A DNA stretch of 15,385 nucleotides from a bacterium (lineage in GTDB: Bacteria > UBP4 > UBA4092 > JAOAEQ01): the NCBI GenBank assembly GCA_026416715.1, contig JAOAEQ010000037.1:1-15385 (forward strand), written 5' to 3'. A model generated the notes under the pieces. It worked only from the letters and a program-made list of their open reading frames with translations. It had not been told where the DNA came from and ran no database searches. Position numbers and translations under genes: made by a program. Below, piece after piece: positions 1 to 6,731 of the stretch; the first letter of the stretch is position 1, and each line of letters opens with the position of its first letter.

Positions 1-19
1 AGATGTGTATAAGAGACAG
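1..19 (+). other. Tn5/Nextera mosaic-end adapter (artefact)
   Basis: The first 19 bases, AGATGTGTATAAGAGACAG, are exactly the transposon mosaic end used in Nextera library preparation. They are not genomic sequence. The reading frame of the sensor kinase would run through them and give a false C-terminus, so that gene should be considered readable only down to base 20. Confidence 0.95.
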
Positions 20-1263
20 GAATATGCACTCAATATTGTTGAAGCGAGAATCCCTTTCAACTCATGCGCTACAAACCCGATTAAATCAAGATAACTTTTA
101 TTCAACTCACTGAGTTTTTCATTAGCCGTTTTTAGATTCTGTTCTCGTTCAGCAAGTTTTTCCGTCATTTCATTAAAATCGCGGGCAACACTATTCAATT
201 CTTTGACCGACCCGTTCGTTTGCACCCGGATTGATAAATCGCCATTAGCTATCCGTTTCGTCGCAATTGACATATCGGTTAACTGTTGAGAAATAGAACT
301 CGCTAAAAGATGCGATAGTATTTCTGCAATCACTGCCGCACAAATTATTATTATGAGAAATATGATAAAAACATTGCGAATAATATCTCGAAATATTTGT
401 TCTAACAATCCTACATATAAGATGCCGATAATGTTGCCGTTGATATCGCGAATCGGTTCATAAGCAGTTAAATACCAATCGGTAACGACAAAAGCTCGAT
501 CCAACCACATTTCACCTTTTTCAATTACCTGTTCGTAAACCGTATGCGAAACTCGTGTCCCTATTGCTCGGTTACCTTGACTATCAAGAACATTCGTAGC
601 AATTCGGACATCATTCTGGAATATGGTTACCGTTCCAATCGGTTTTCCTTTATAGTGTGTTTTTTCAAACACTGCGTCGTGAATGCGGTCAATTAATGCA
701 AAATCGCGATTGATGATTTTTCCACCATAAATAACTTTGCTCATTCTACCGGATTTGTCGAATAGGGGAGAAGCATACTCTATTGCCATAGCTTGATTCA
801 ATAACTTAATGTGACTCGGTTTAGCTTTTGGTGTTTCACGAATTTCTATTAAAGTTCGTTGGTATATATCTTCCCCAAGAGATAGCAACTCTTCGGTTCC
901 GATGATACGAGTTCCACCAATTCCCTTTCCTAAAAAAGCGCGCTGCGCAATTTCACTTTTTACGGTATCCTTTTTTTCTCGCGGAACGAGATAAAGATAA
1001 TCGATACCAATTTTCTTTCGTGCTTCTTCTAAATCTATAGTTTCATTATCGGACAATAAACTGAACGCATACTTAATTTTGTCTTGTTCTGCTGTATACA
1101 CAATTCGCGCTGCACGTAAATCCAGATATACCTGACGTTGTGCTCGTGCAATTATATTATTTTTAATAACAAAATATGCAAGGATCAGAAAGGAGATTCC
1201 CAGGATTAAAATGACACTATGAATCGCAATAATTATTTTTCGTTTTAGTGTTGTAGGTTTCAT
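20..1263 (-). CDS. Sensor histidine kinase (Cache-HAMP-HisKA), 3' end missing
   Basis: Membrane signal-transduction kinase, incomplete because the contig ends. It starts at ATG 1263, directly after the hydF stop (TAA then ATG, no gap), and is open for about 414 codons to the adapter. Order seen: transmembrane helix 1 (about residues 9-33); a large extracytoplasmic sensor region (about 35-288) with Cache-like motifs such as TNVLDSQGNRAIGTRVS and a conserved WYLTAYEPI followed by NIIGILYVGL; transmembrane helix 2 (about 291-318); a HAMP linker (about 315-370, with GDLSIRV); a coiled stretch; then an H-box, VAHELKGIL, with the phosphoacceptor His near residue 400. The usual Pro of the H-box (HELRTPL in typical kinases) is replaced by Ile. 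The dimerisation remainder and the HATPase domain lie beyond the window. Ligand unknown. Co-transcription with rex and hydF suggests a role linked to redox or hydrogen metabolism, which is inference. A methyl-accepting protein is excluded by the H-box. Confidence 0.85.
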
Positions 1264-2559
1264 TTATTGATTATACATTAACGCTAAATCCCGGTTTTGG
1301 TTTTTCTCCTGCTCGATTTTGCTCATTTCATTTCTATATGCAGTTACCGCTGCAGGAAAAGGAGCAAGAACCCGGTCGAGAACGCCCTGCACAAAAGCAA
1401 TGCAGATGCCATAGTTGGTTATAGGTATTCTGGCTTCATTCGCCTGATGTATCCGAAAAAGCATCTCTTTTCGGGTTATCATACATGCTCCGCAATGGAT
1501 AATTAATTTATATTTGCTTAAATCCGACGGAAAATCTCTTCCGGAACAAACCGTTATCTGTAACTCTCCACCGACATATTGGTTCAACCATCGTGGGAGT
1601 TTAACCCGCCCGATATCATCTTCGATTGCATGATGACTACACGCTTCTGCTATGAGAATGTTATCTCCAGGCTGTAATTGAGCAACAGCGCAAACTCCTT
1701 TTGCCAATTCAATTAAATCCCCTTTATACCGTGAGAATAAAATCGAAAATGTTGTACATCTAACATTATTCGGTGTCTCGGTTACCATTTTTAATACGAC
1801 TTGTGAATCGCAAATCACAATATCCGGAACCAAGGCTACTCTTTCCAGAATTTGCTGGTATTCGCTTTCTTTAACTACAATTGCAGCTCCATGACTATCT
1901 AAAACGGCACGGATAGTTTGCACTTGCGGAAGGATAATTCTTCCTTTCGGCGCTTCTTTATCAATCGGTATAATTAACACTGCTACCCCTTGCGGCGGAA
2001 CAACATCTTCGACTAAAGCTGTTGGGCTTAAATAGTCTTCCGGACAAAGTTGAATCAAGTGTTTTTTAAATGCATTAACATTGTGTTCTCGTTGTGTTGC
2101 ATCTATGCTAGAACAACAGATTACATGAGGTGTAATGGCTTGCATTTTAGCTAAAAACGATTCGGAACAAGCGTTGATATCGATTTTGTTTATAACGATA
2201 ATTAAAGGAACATTCTGATGGTTAGCTTCACGAACAATACTCTCTTCAAATTCAGTCCATATTTCCGGTTCAATGATAAGTGCAATAATATCTGACCGAG
2301 CAAAGATTGTATTCGTTTTTCTGATTCGCAACTGCCCTAACGGTGAAACATCATCCAATCCAGCTGTATCTAGCAAAACGATAGGACCAATCGGAAGTAG
2401 TTCCATGGTTTTTTCCACTACATCAGTCGTCGTTCCTGGTACCGGAGAAGTGATCGCTACCTCCTGTCCCGCAATCATATTGAGAAAACTAGACTTTCCA
2501 ACATTAGTTCTCCCAAAAATTCCTATATGTAAACGTAATGATTTTGGCGTGGTTCGCAT
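1264..2559 (-). CDS. hydF: [FeFe]-hydrogenase maturation GTPase HydF
   Basis: Scaffold/carrier GTPase that receives the diiron subcluster made by HydE and HydG and delivers it to apo-[FeFe]-hydrogenase in the cytoplasm. The 431-residue length is usual. The N-terminal GTPase domain shows the P-loop GRTNVGKSS (16-24), the Thr-rich switch I (PGTTT, 41-45), DTAG (64-67) and NKID (124-127). A middle dimerisation region follows. The C-terminal cluster-binding domain carries the family signature CxH-x45-HCxxC: C307, H309, H355, C356, C359, the ligands of the [4Fe-4S] cluster. This signature separates HydF from Era/TrmE-type GTPases. It starts at ATG 2559, 13 bases after the rex stop, and abuts the kinase gene downstream. 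hydE, hydG and a hydrogenase gene are not in the window and must be elsewhere if the pathway works. Confidence 0.96.
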   Translation of the reverse strand: MRTTPKSLRLHIGIFGRTNVGKSSFLNMIAGQEVAITSPVPGTTTDVVEKTMELLPIGPIVLLDTAGLDDVSPLGQLRIRKTNTIFARSDIIALIIEPEIWTEFEESIVREANHQNVPLIIVINKIDINACSESFLAKMQAITPHVICCSSIDATQREHNVNAFKKHLIQLCPEDYLSPTALVEDVVPPQGVAVLIIPIDKEAPKGRIILPQVQTIRAVLDSHGAAIVVKESEYQQILERVALVPDIVICDSQVVLKMVTETPNNVRCTTFSILFSRYKGDLIELAKGVCAVAQLQPGDNILIAEACSHHAIEDDIGRVKLPRWLNQYVGGELQITVCSGRDFPSDLSKYKLIIHCGACMITRKEMLFRIHQANEARIPITNYGICIAFVQGVLDRVLAPFPAAVTAYRNEMSKIEQEKNQNRDLALMYNQ

Positions 2560-2572
2560 AAAGAGACCTTGT

Positions 2573-3220
2573 TCAATATCGATGTGTAGATGGTTTGCTT
2601 AATGCGTTAACAAAATAAATCACATTTTCTAATTCAACTTCAAGATTAACGTTATTAATGACACAGTCTTCAGGAGCGCGCAGTCGTATCGGGGCAAAGT
2701 TAAGGATTCCTTTAATTCCGGCATTCAATAGCAAATCTACGGTTTGCTGCGCTGCAATATCCGGAACAGCAATAATAGCAATTTTAATGTTATGCTTGTG
2801 AACACAATCTTTTAATTCGTCCAAGGGCAACACAGGAACTTCTGCGTTACGATTATATTTCGCTGGATCTATATCAAATGCTGCGACAATTTTTATGCCT
2901 TCTTTTTCAAATCCTTTATATTTCATTAATGCGGTCCCGATATGTCCCGCACCGATAATGACTACTTTTTGAATTTCATCTTTCCCAAGAATGGTGTTAA
3001 GTTTAGTAATTAATTCATCAATAATATACCCGCCGCGTTTGTTGCCGGAAATACCAAATAACGAAAAATCTTTTCGCACCTGCGATGGTTTAACGCCTAC
3101 CGCATCTGCAAGATTATCGGAAAAAACCTTAACGAATCCGAGCAATTTTAACCGATATAACGCATTTTTATATCGGGATAACCGAATAATCGCATTTTTA
3201 TTTATCGACATATTAGGCAT
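2573..3220 (-). CDS. rex: Redox-sensing transcriptional repressor Rex
   Basis: Cytoplasmic DNA-binding repressor that responds to the NADH/NAD+ ratio. It typically represses fermentation, hydrogenase and respiration genes and lets go of DNA when NADH is high. The 215 residues match the family. The N-terminal winged helix (about 1-80) has the recognition stretch VKPSQVRKDFSLFG and the following SGNKRGGY wing. The C-terminal Rossmann domain has GAGHIG (G90, G92, G95) and an Asp at 116 (AAFDID) for the adenosine ribose, which indicates NAD(H) rather than NADP(H). The last part (VNLEVELENVIYFVN) is the domain-swapped C-terminal helix region. ATG 3220 is preceded by AAAGGAACA as ribosome site. First gene of the rex-hydF-kinase operon. 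It may regulate itself, since operator-like sequences lie beside its promoter. Confidence 0.96.
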   Translation of the reverse strand: MPNMSINKNAIIRLSRYKNALYRLKLLGFVKVFSDNLADAVGVKPSQVRKDFSLFGISGNKRGGYIIDELITKLNTILGKDEIQKVVIIGAGHIGTALMKYKGFEKEGIKIVAAFDIDPAKYNRNAEVPVLPLDELKDCVHKHNIKIAIIAVPDIAAQQTVDLLLNAGIKGILNFAPIRLRAPEDCVINNVNLEVELENVIYFVNALSKPSTHRY

Positions 3221-3256
3221 AATATATTGTTCCTTTATTTCACATTATTGTAATCT

Positions 3257-3285
3257 ATTATAGCAAATAAACTCCTTTTTGTCAA
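3257..3285 (-). promoter_or_regulatory. sigma70 promoter of rex-hydF-kinase operon
   Basis: Read on the minus strand, TTGACA (3285-3280), a 17-base spacer and TATAAT (3262-3257) are a perfect consensus -35/-10 pair with ideal spacing. The predicted start of transcription is near 3250, leaving about 30 bases of leader before the rex ATG at 3220. Such a strong promoter suits a gene held down by a repressor. Confidence 0.85.
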
Positions 3286-3291
3286 TAAATA

Positions 3292-3309
3292 TTGTGAATA
3301 ATATCACTA
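3292..3309. promoter_or_regulatory. Putative Rex operator
   Basis: TTGTGAA-TAAT-ATCACTA matches the known Rex operator pattern TTGTGAA-N4-TTCACAA at 12 of 14 specified positions (left arm perfect). It lies 6 bases upstream of the -35 box of the rex promoter and between the two divergent promoters. A second, poorer site with one extra base in the spacer (ATGTGAAA...GAACAA on the minus strand, about 3227-3245) covers the predicted transcription start. Pattern match only; binding is inferred. Confidence 0.55.
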
Positions 3310-3346
3310 AATAGAATTCGTATAAAAGAATTAATGGTTATACATA

Positions 3347-3375
3347 TTGAATTTATAGCCATAAAGAAATATAAT
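3347..3375 (+). promoter_or_regulatory. Candidate sigma70 promoter for the GH76 gene
   Basis: TTGAAT (3347-3352), a 17-base spacer and a perfect TATAAT (3370-3375) precede the GH76 start by about 35 bases. The -35 matches the consensus at 4 of 6 positions, and the spacing is optimal. The rest of the 3310-3409 gap is AT-rich and shows nothing else. Confidence 0.55.
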
Positions 3376-3409
3376 GAATTATTAAAAATAGTAATTCCCA
3401 ATATTTCGT

Positions 3410-4588
3410 ATGCGCTTGCGTATTTTTATGACTATCCTATTATTACCTAGCCTTTACTATTTTTATTCATTTTCATCGGGACAGAAATCCGGAAAGATAT
3501 TATTATATAATCGGTATGCGGATATAGCACTCGATGCACTTTTCAATAATTTTTGGAATAAATCAGAACAGTATTTTAATGCTCACTATCCTGATACAGG
3601 TAAACTTTCTGGATATTGGACCTTTGCGCAAGCATTCGATGCGGTTCTCGATGGCATCGAACGAACGAAAAGTAAACGAGACGATAAATGGATTAATACA
3701 CTCTACCTTGCACAGGATAAACGCGGGTGGTTCGTTGAATATTTTGATGATGAAAATTGGATGGTGTTAGTTCTGATTCGCGCGTATGATGTAACCGGAG
3801 ATAAAAAATATCTAAAGCAAGCGCAAAAGATTTATTCTGATATCATCACAAATGGTTGGGATACGACGTGTATGCATGGCGGAATCTGGTGGGATAGAAA
3901 ACATACCCAGAAAGCTACTGCGATTAATGCTGGAGCAGTTATATCTGGGAGCCGACTTTATCAGAGAACGAATGAAGTACAATATCTTGATTTTGCTAAA
4001 CAGGTCTATGCATATTGGTTTACCACAATGGTCAATCCCACAACATTTCAGGTTTGCGATCATTTCGAACCTAATGGGAAAAAGTTCTGGTGGAAGTTTA
4101 CCTACAACGAAGGATTAATGCTTGGAGCTAGTTTAGAATTATATTCTGTTACCGGAGATAACTCTTATTTTCACCAATCTCATTCTTTTGCAAAATTTAT
4201 TCTTGACCAAGAAACTATTGAAACAAAATATGGTAAAGTATTATTCGATGGAACGAATGAAGATTGTACTGGCGATGCCCAGCAGTTTAAAGGAATCGCA
4301 TATCGCTATTTTGCGCTTTTATATCAACAAGATACCAGCAATCACGAATATTTTAAATTTCTTAAATCCAATGCGGACGCAATCTGGCATTTATCCCGTA
4401 ACCGGAAAACGCATTTATTCGCAGTCAACTGGGCGGGACCTCCGATGAACCAATCTTCACTTGCGCAACATAGTTCCGCTACAATGACCCTAAATATTTT
4501 TGCTAAATTACTTCAAAAACAATTAGAGAAATCTCTTCTCACCAGCGAAAATATTTTCAAACCGATTGATTTGCGATTAGCAGAATAA
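3410..4588 (+). CDS. Exported GH76 family alpha-1,6-mannanase-like glycoside hydrolase
   Basis: Likely endo-alpha-1,6-mannanase, cutting the mannan backbone found in yeast cell walls and in mycobacterial lipo(arabino)mannan. The 392 residues start with a hydrophobic export segment (about 5-22) without a lipobox Cys, so the product is probably secreted or N-terminally anchored. The remainder is an (alpha/alpha)6-barrel pattern typical of GH76: the WTFAQAFDAVLDG helix (about 70-82), then YFDDENWM with the paired acidic catalytic residues D113-D114, then repeated AYDVTGDKKYLKQA-type helices, HGGIWWDRK, and YNEGLMLGASLELYSVTGD. The DD pair is the GH76 hallmark; related (alpha/alpha)6 families such as GH88, GH105 or AGE epimerases lack it. 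No good Shine-Dalgarno precedes ATG 3410 or the alternative ATG 3428. Its nearest neighbours are other carbohydrate-active genes. Confidence 0.85.
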   Translation: MRLRIFMTILLLPSLYYFYSFSSGQKSGKILLYNRYADIALDALFNNFWNKSEQYFNAHYPDTGKLSGYWTFAQAFDAVLDGIERTKSKRDDKWINTLYLAQDKRGWFVEYFDDENWMVLVLIRAYDVTGDKKYLKQAQKIYSDIITNGWDTTCMHGGIWWDRKHTQKATAINAGAVISGSRLYQRTNEVQYLDFAKQVYAYWFTTMVNPTTFQVCDHFEPNGKKFWWKFTYNEGLMLGASLELYSVTGDNSYFHQSHSFAKFILDQETIETKYGKVLFDGTNEDCTGDAQQFKGIAYRYFALLYQQDTSNHEYFKFLKSNADAIWHLSRNRKTHLFAVNWAGPPMNQSSLAQHSSATMTLNIFAKLLQKQLEKSLLTSENIFKPIDLRLAE

Positions 4589-4679
4589 CTTCTCTTGTCG
4601 ATACTAAGCTACTCTTAATCTACTATATTTCCACCTTGTATATTGTCACCTTACATGAAGGGGTTTAATGCCGTAGAGG

Positions 4680-4710
4680 AACCAGTGTGCCTTCGACCCA
4701 CACTGGTTTT
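4680..4710 (+). terminator. Hairpin terminator after the GH76 gene
   Basis: A perfect 10-base inverted repeat, AACCAGTGTG / CACACTGGTT, with a 9-base loop is followed by TTTT on the plus strand, counting the stem's own Ts. It sits in the gap between the converging GH76 and DUF4380-like genes. The U-tract is short, so it may be a weak intrinsic terminator. On the minus strand no U-tract follows. Nothing else is seen in 4589-4799. Confidence 0.6.
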
Positions 4711-4799
4711 ACTCCGCACTTAATCCTTTTCTGAAAGTATTATGCGGTAAGCTATCAACGGAAAGAATAATGGTAATCAACAGAATTATTTATCCATCT

Positions 4800-5687
4800 T
4801 TATTGTATTCTATTAACGATTGTATCAAGATTAAACGTTCTAATTGGGTAGAGATTCCAAGTTTCAGTATGTTCAATCGTTTGGTTCGGATTAACCGTGG
4901 TTAATGCTCCGAGCGTTTCAATTTCGAGCATAGCTGAGTTGGTATACACTTCAATATTCGCACCGAAATCAGGATAAACAGCTGGTTTTCGTTCAATGTA
5001 TTTAACGAAGAGCATGCCGTCAACCCAGTAAGCTATCCAACCTGGATTCGCGAAAGTTCCGAGTTTAATCGGTGTTTTTGCGGATCTATCTTGTTTAACT
5101 AAAATATATTCATCAAGGAACGTTAATCGTCTATCAGCGAGAGAAGTATATGGCCACAGTGATAGGTGCCGATCAGGAAGTAACCCGGCATTATCAACCT
5201 TCTCTGGTCTCATTGGAATAATGGCGATGCCGTTCTGTCGCATAACTGATAACGCCCAGCACGCAAGCTGAATTTTCCACCGGCCAATATTGGTTATCGA
5301 ATGAACAACATCTACTGCTCCTAGAATTTTTTTACTCGCTCGGATAGTAATCTTTTTCTGAATCGAATTTTGCGGTTCCGGATTACCATAAATGATCATT
5401 TGATTTTTCTTAGCAACTATCTTGATTGGTTTATCATCCAAAGAATAGGTTCGTGGAGTCGATTCCGGTGAACTCCATAAACGGTGTCCGCCATAAATAT
5501 GCCAGAACCCTTCACTCGTCTGTACGCCTGCTTCCGGTAAGACACCAAACATATTGAATTTCGAACGGGATTGATGCGCCAGAAATACTATTCTAGGACC
5601 GAATTCTGTTGCTATACCAATTTGTATTGCACCAATGGAAAATAATCGAACTTGATATCCATCGATTTCTTTGAGAACACTTTGCAT
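4800..5687 (-). CDS. Galactose-mutarotase-fold protein (DUF4380-like)
   Basis: Protein of about 295 residues, all beta, without a signal peptide, so probably cytoplasmic. Features seen: an N-terminal edge strand pattern (IGAIQIGIATEFGPRIVFLAH); a conserved block FWHIYGGHRLWSSPE followed by TYSLDDKPI (about 60-85); a WxLSVMRQNG stretch (about 143-152); and a C-terminal LGALTTVNPNQTIEHTETWNL block. The general pattern (GGHRLW...PE, then a sugar-fold ending in HxExW) resembles aldose-epimerase-like DUF4380 proteins, which sit near glycoside hydrolases and have no established reaction. I cannot name a catalytic residue. The upstream TTG at 5693 would sit only 2 bases from GGGAG, whereas ATG 5687 has 8-base spacing and is preferred. 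It converges on the GH76 gene and is divergent from the esterase gene. A sugar mutarotase or a sugar-binding role is possible. Confidence 0.7.
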   Translation of the reverse strand: MQSVLKEIDGYQVRLFSIGAIQIGIATEFGPRIVFLAHQSRSKFNMFGVLPEAGVQTSEGFWHIYGGHRLWSSPESTPRTYSLDDKPIKIVAKKNQMIIYGNPEPQNSIQKKITIRASKKILGAVDVVHSITNIGRWKIQLACWALSVMRQNGIAIIPMRPEKVDNAGLLPDRHLSLWPYTSLADRRLTFLDEYILVKQDRSAKTPIKLGTFANPGWIAYWVDGMLFVKYIERKPAVYPDFGANIEVYTNSAMLEIETLGALTTVNPNQTIEHTETWNLYPIRTFNLDTIVNRIQ

Positions 5688-5695
5688 ATCCAATT

Positions 5696-5700
5696 CTCCC
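5696..5700 (-). promoter_or_regulatory. Ribosome binding site deciding the DUF4380-like start
   Basis: GGGAG on the minus strand (5700-5696) lies 8 bases before ATG 5687 but only 2 bases before TTG 5693, favouring the ATG. Confidence 0.6.
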
Positions 5701-5727
5701 GGCTAGAACTTCAATCTGACAAAATTA

Positions 5728-5757
5728 TTGTAATATAAATTGTATTCTTTTTAAAAT
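5728..5757 (+). promoter_or_regulatory. Candidate promoter for esterase-GH172 operon
   Basis: TTGTAA (5728-5733), an 18-base spacer and TAAAAT (5752-5757) give a 4/6 and 5/6 match to sigma70 boxes. This places the start near 5764, just before the esterase gene. The surrounding region is AT-rich, so a chance match is possible. Confidence 0.35.
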
Positions 5758-5779
5758 AATCATTGCTTATCTAGGGAAT

Positions 5780-6724
5780 TTGCCATACAATATCTTTTCA
5801 AAAAATATGATTAATACCCAGGATAATAGGCGGAACCAACTGTATCAACTGCTCGGAGATTTACCAGAACGAACCCGTCCGATCTCTGCTATACTGCTTC
5901 GTGAATCGGTTGAACCTGATTATATTCTTGAAAAACTTCTTCTCGACCTTAACGGAATCGAACCGGTTCCGGCTTATTTCGTCCGCCCGAAAAATGCTAC
6001 CCATAAATTACCGACAATTCTCTATAATCATTCACACGGTGGCAATTACCATCTTGGTAAAGAAGAACTATTAATTGGAAATAGCTATTTATTCTCTCCA
6101 CCGTATGCAGTCGAATTGACTAGAAACGGTTATGCCGCATTATGTATCGATGCTTGGGCGTTCGGAGAACGAAGTCATACCACTGAGTCGGCAATATTTA
6201 AACGAATGCTTTGGAACGGTCAAGTTCTCTGGGGTATGATGGTATATGATAATCTTCGTGCGCTCGATTATTTAGTTTCACGCCCTGACGTTGATGCTAA
6301 CCGAATTGGAACGTTAGGCATGTCTATGGGAAGTACTATGTCGTGGTGGATTGCAGCATTAGATACCCGCATTAAGGTTTGTGTCGATATTTGCTGTTTA
6401 ACTGATTTCGATACTATGGTTGAAACGAATAGTTTGGACTTACATGGGGTATATTATTATGTCCCTAAACTCTTAAAATATTTTACTACCGCAGAGATTA
6501 ATGCATTAATTGCACCTCGACCGCATTTGAGTCTAGCCGGACTGCAAGACCCATTAACCCCAGTTGCTGGATTAGATAAAATTGATGCGGAACTGAAAAA
6601 AATCTATACCGCAGCAAATGCAACTGATTATTGGAAATTATTCCGTTCGAATTCTGGGCATATAGAAACTGCTGAAATGCGGAAAGAGGTTATGCTCTGG
6701 TTAAACCGATTTTTATGTGAGTAG
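5780..6724 (+). CDS. Alpha/beta-hydrolase esterase (dienelactone hydrolase/acetyl-xylan-esterase-like)
   Basis: Serine hydrolase of 314 residues, probably a carbohydrate or glycan esterase, with no signal peptide and hence likely cytoplasmic. Seen: HSHGG (84-88) as oxyanion-hole region; the nucleophile elbow GMSMGS with Ser182; Asp257 in GLQDPLTP; and His294 in SGHIETAEM, giving a complete Ser-Asp-His triad in order. The extended N-terminal strand region (VPAYFVRP) and the [13 protein letters not shown] block are typical of the large dienelactone-hydrolase/acetyl-xylan-esterase group found next to glycoside hydrolases. The TTG start at 5780 has AGGG only 3 bases before it; ATG 5807 is an alternative without any ribosome site, so the N-terminus is uncertain by 9 residues. 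Its stop lies beside or inside the start of the GH172 gene, indicating translational coupling. Substrate unknown. Confidence 0.8.
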   Translation: MPYNIFSKNMINTQDNRRNQLYQLLGDLPERTRPISAILLRESVEPDYILEKLLLDLNGIEPVPAYFVRPKNATHKLPTILYNHSHGGNYHLGKEELLIGNSYLFSPPYAVELTRNGYAALCIDAWAFGERSHTTESAIFKRMLWNGQVLWGMMVYDNLRALDYLVSRPDVDANRIGTLGMSMGSTMSWWIAALDTRIKVCVDICCLTDFDTMVETNSLDLHGVYYYVPKLLKYFTTAEINALIAPRPHLSLAGLQDPLTPVAGLDKIDAELKKIYTAANATDYWKLFRSNSGHIETAEMRKEVMLWLNRFLCE

Positions 6725-6731
6725 CGCTTAT

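Noticed and set aside
4680-4708. Perfect inverted repeat considered as transposon end or operator
   Set aside because: Placement between two converging genes and the following TTTT fit a terminator better; no transposase or second copy in the window.
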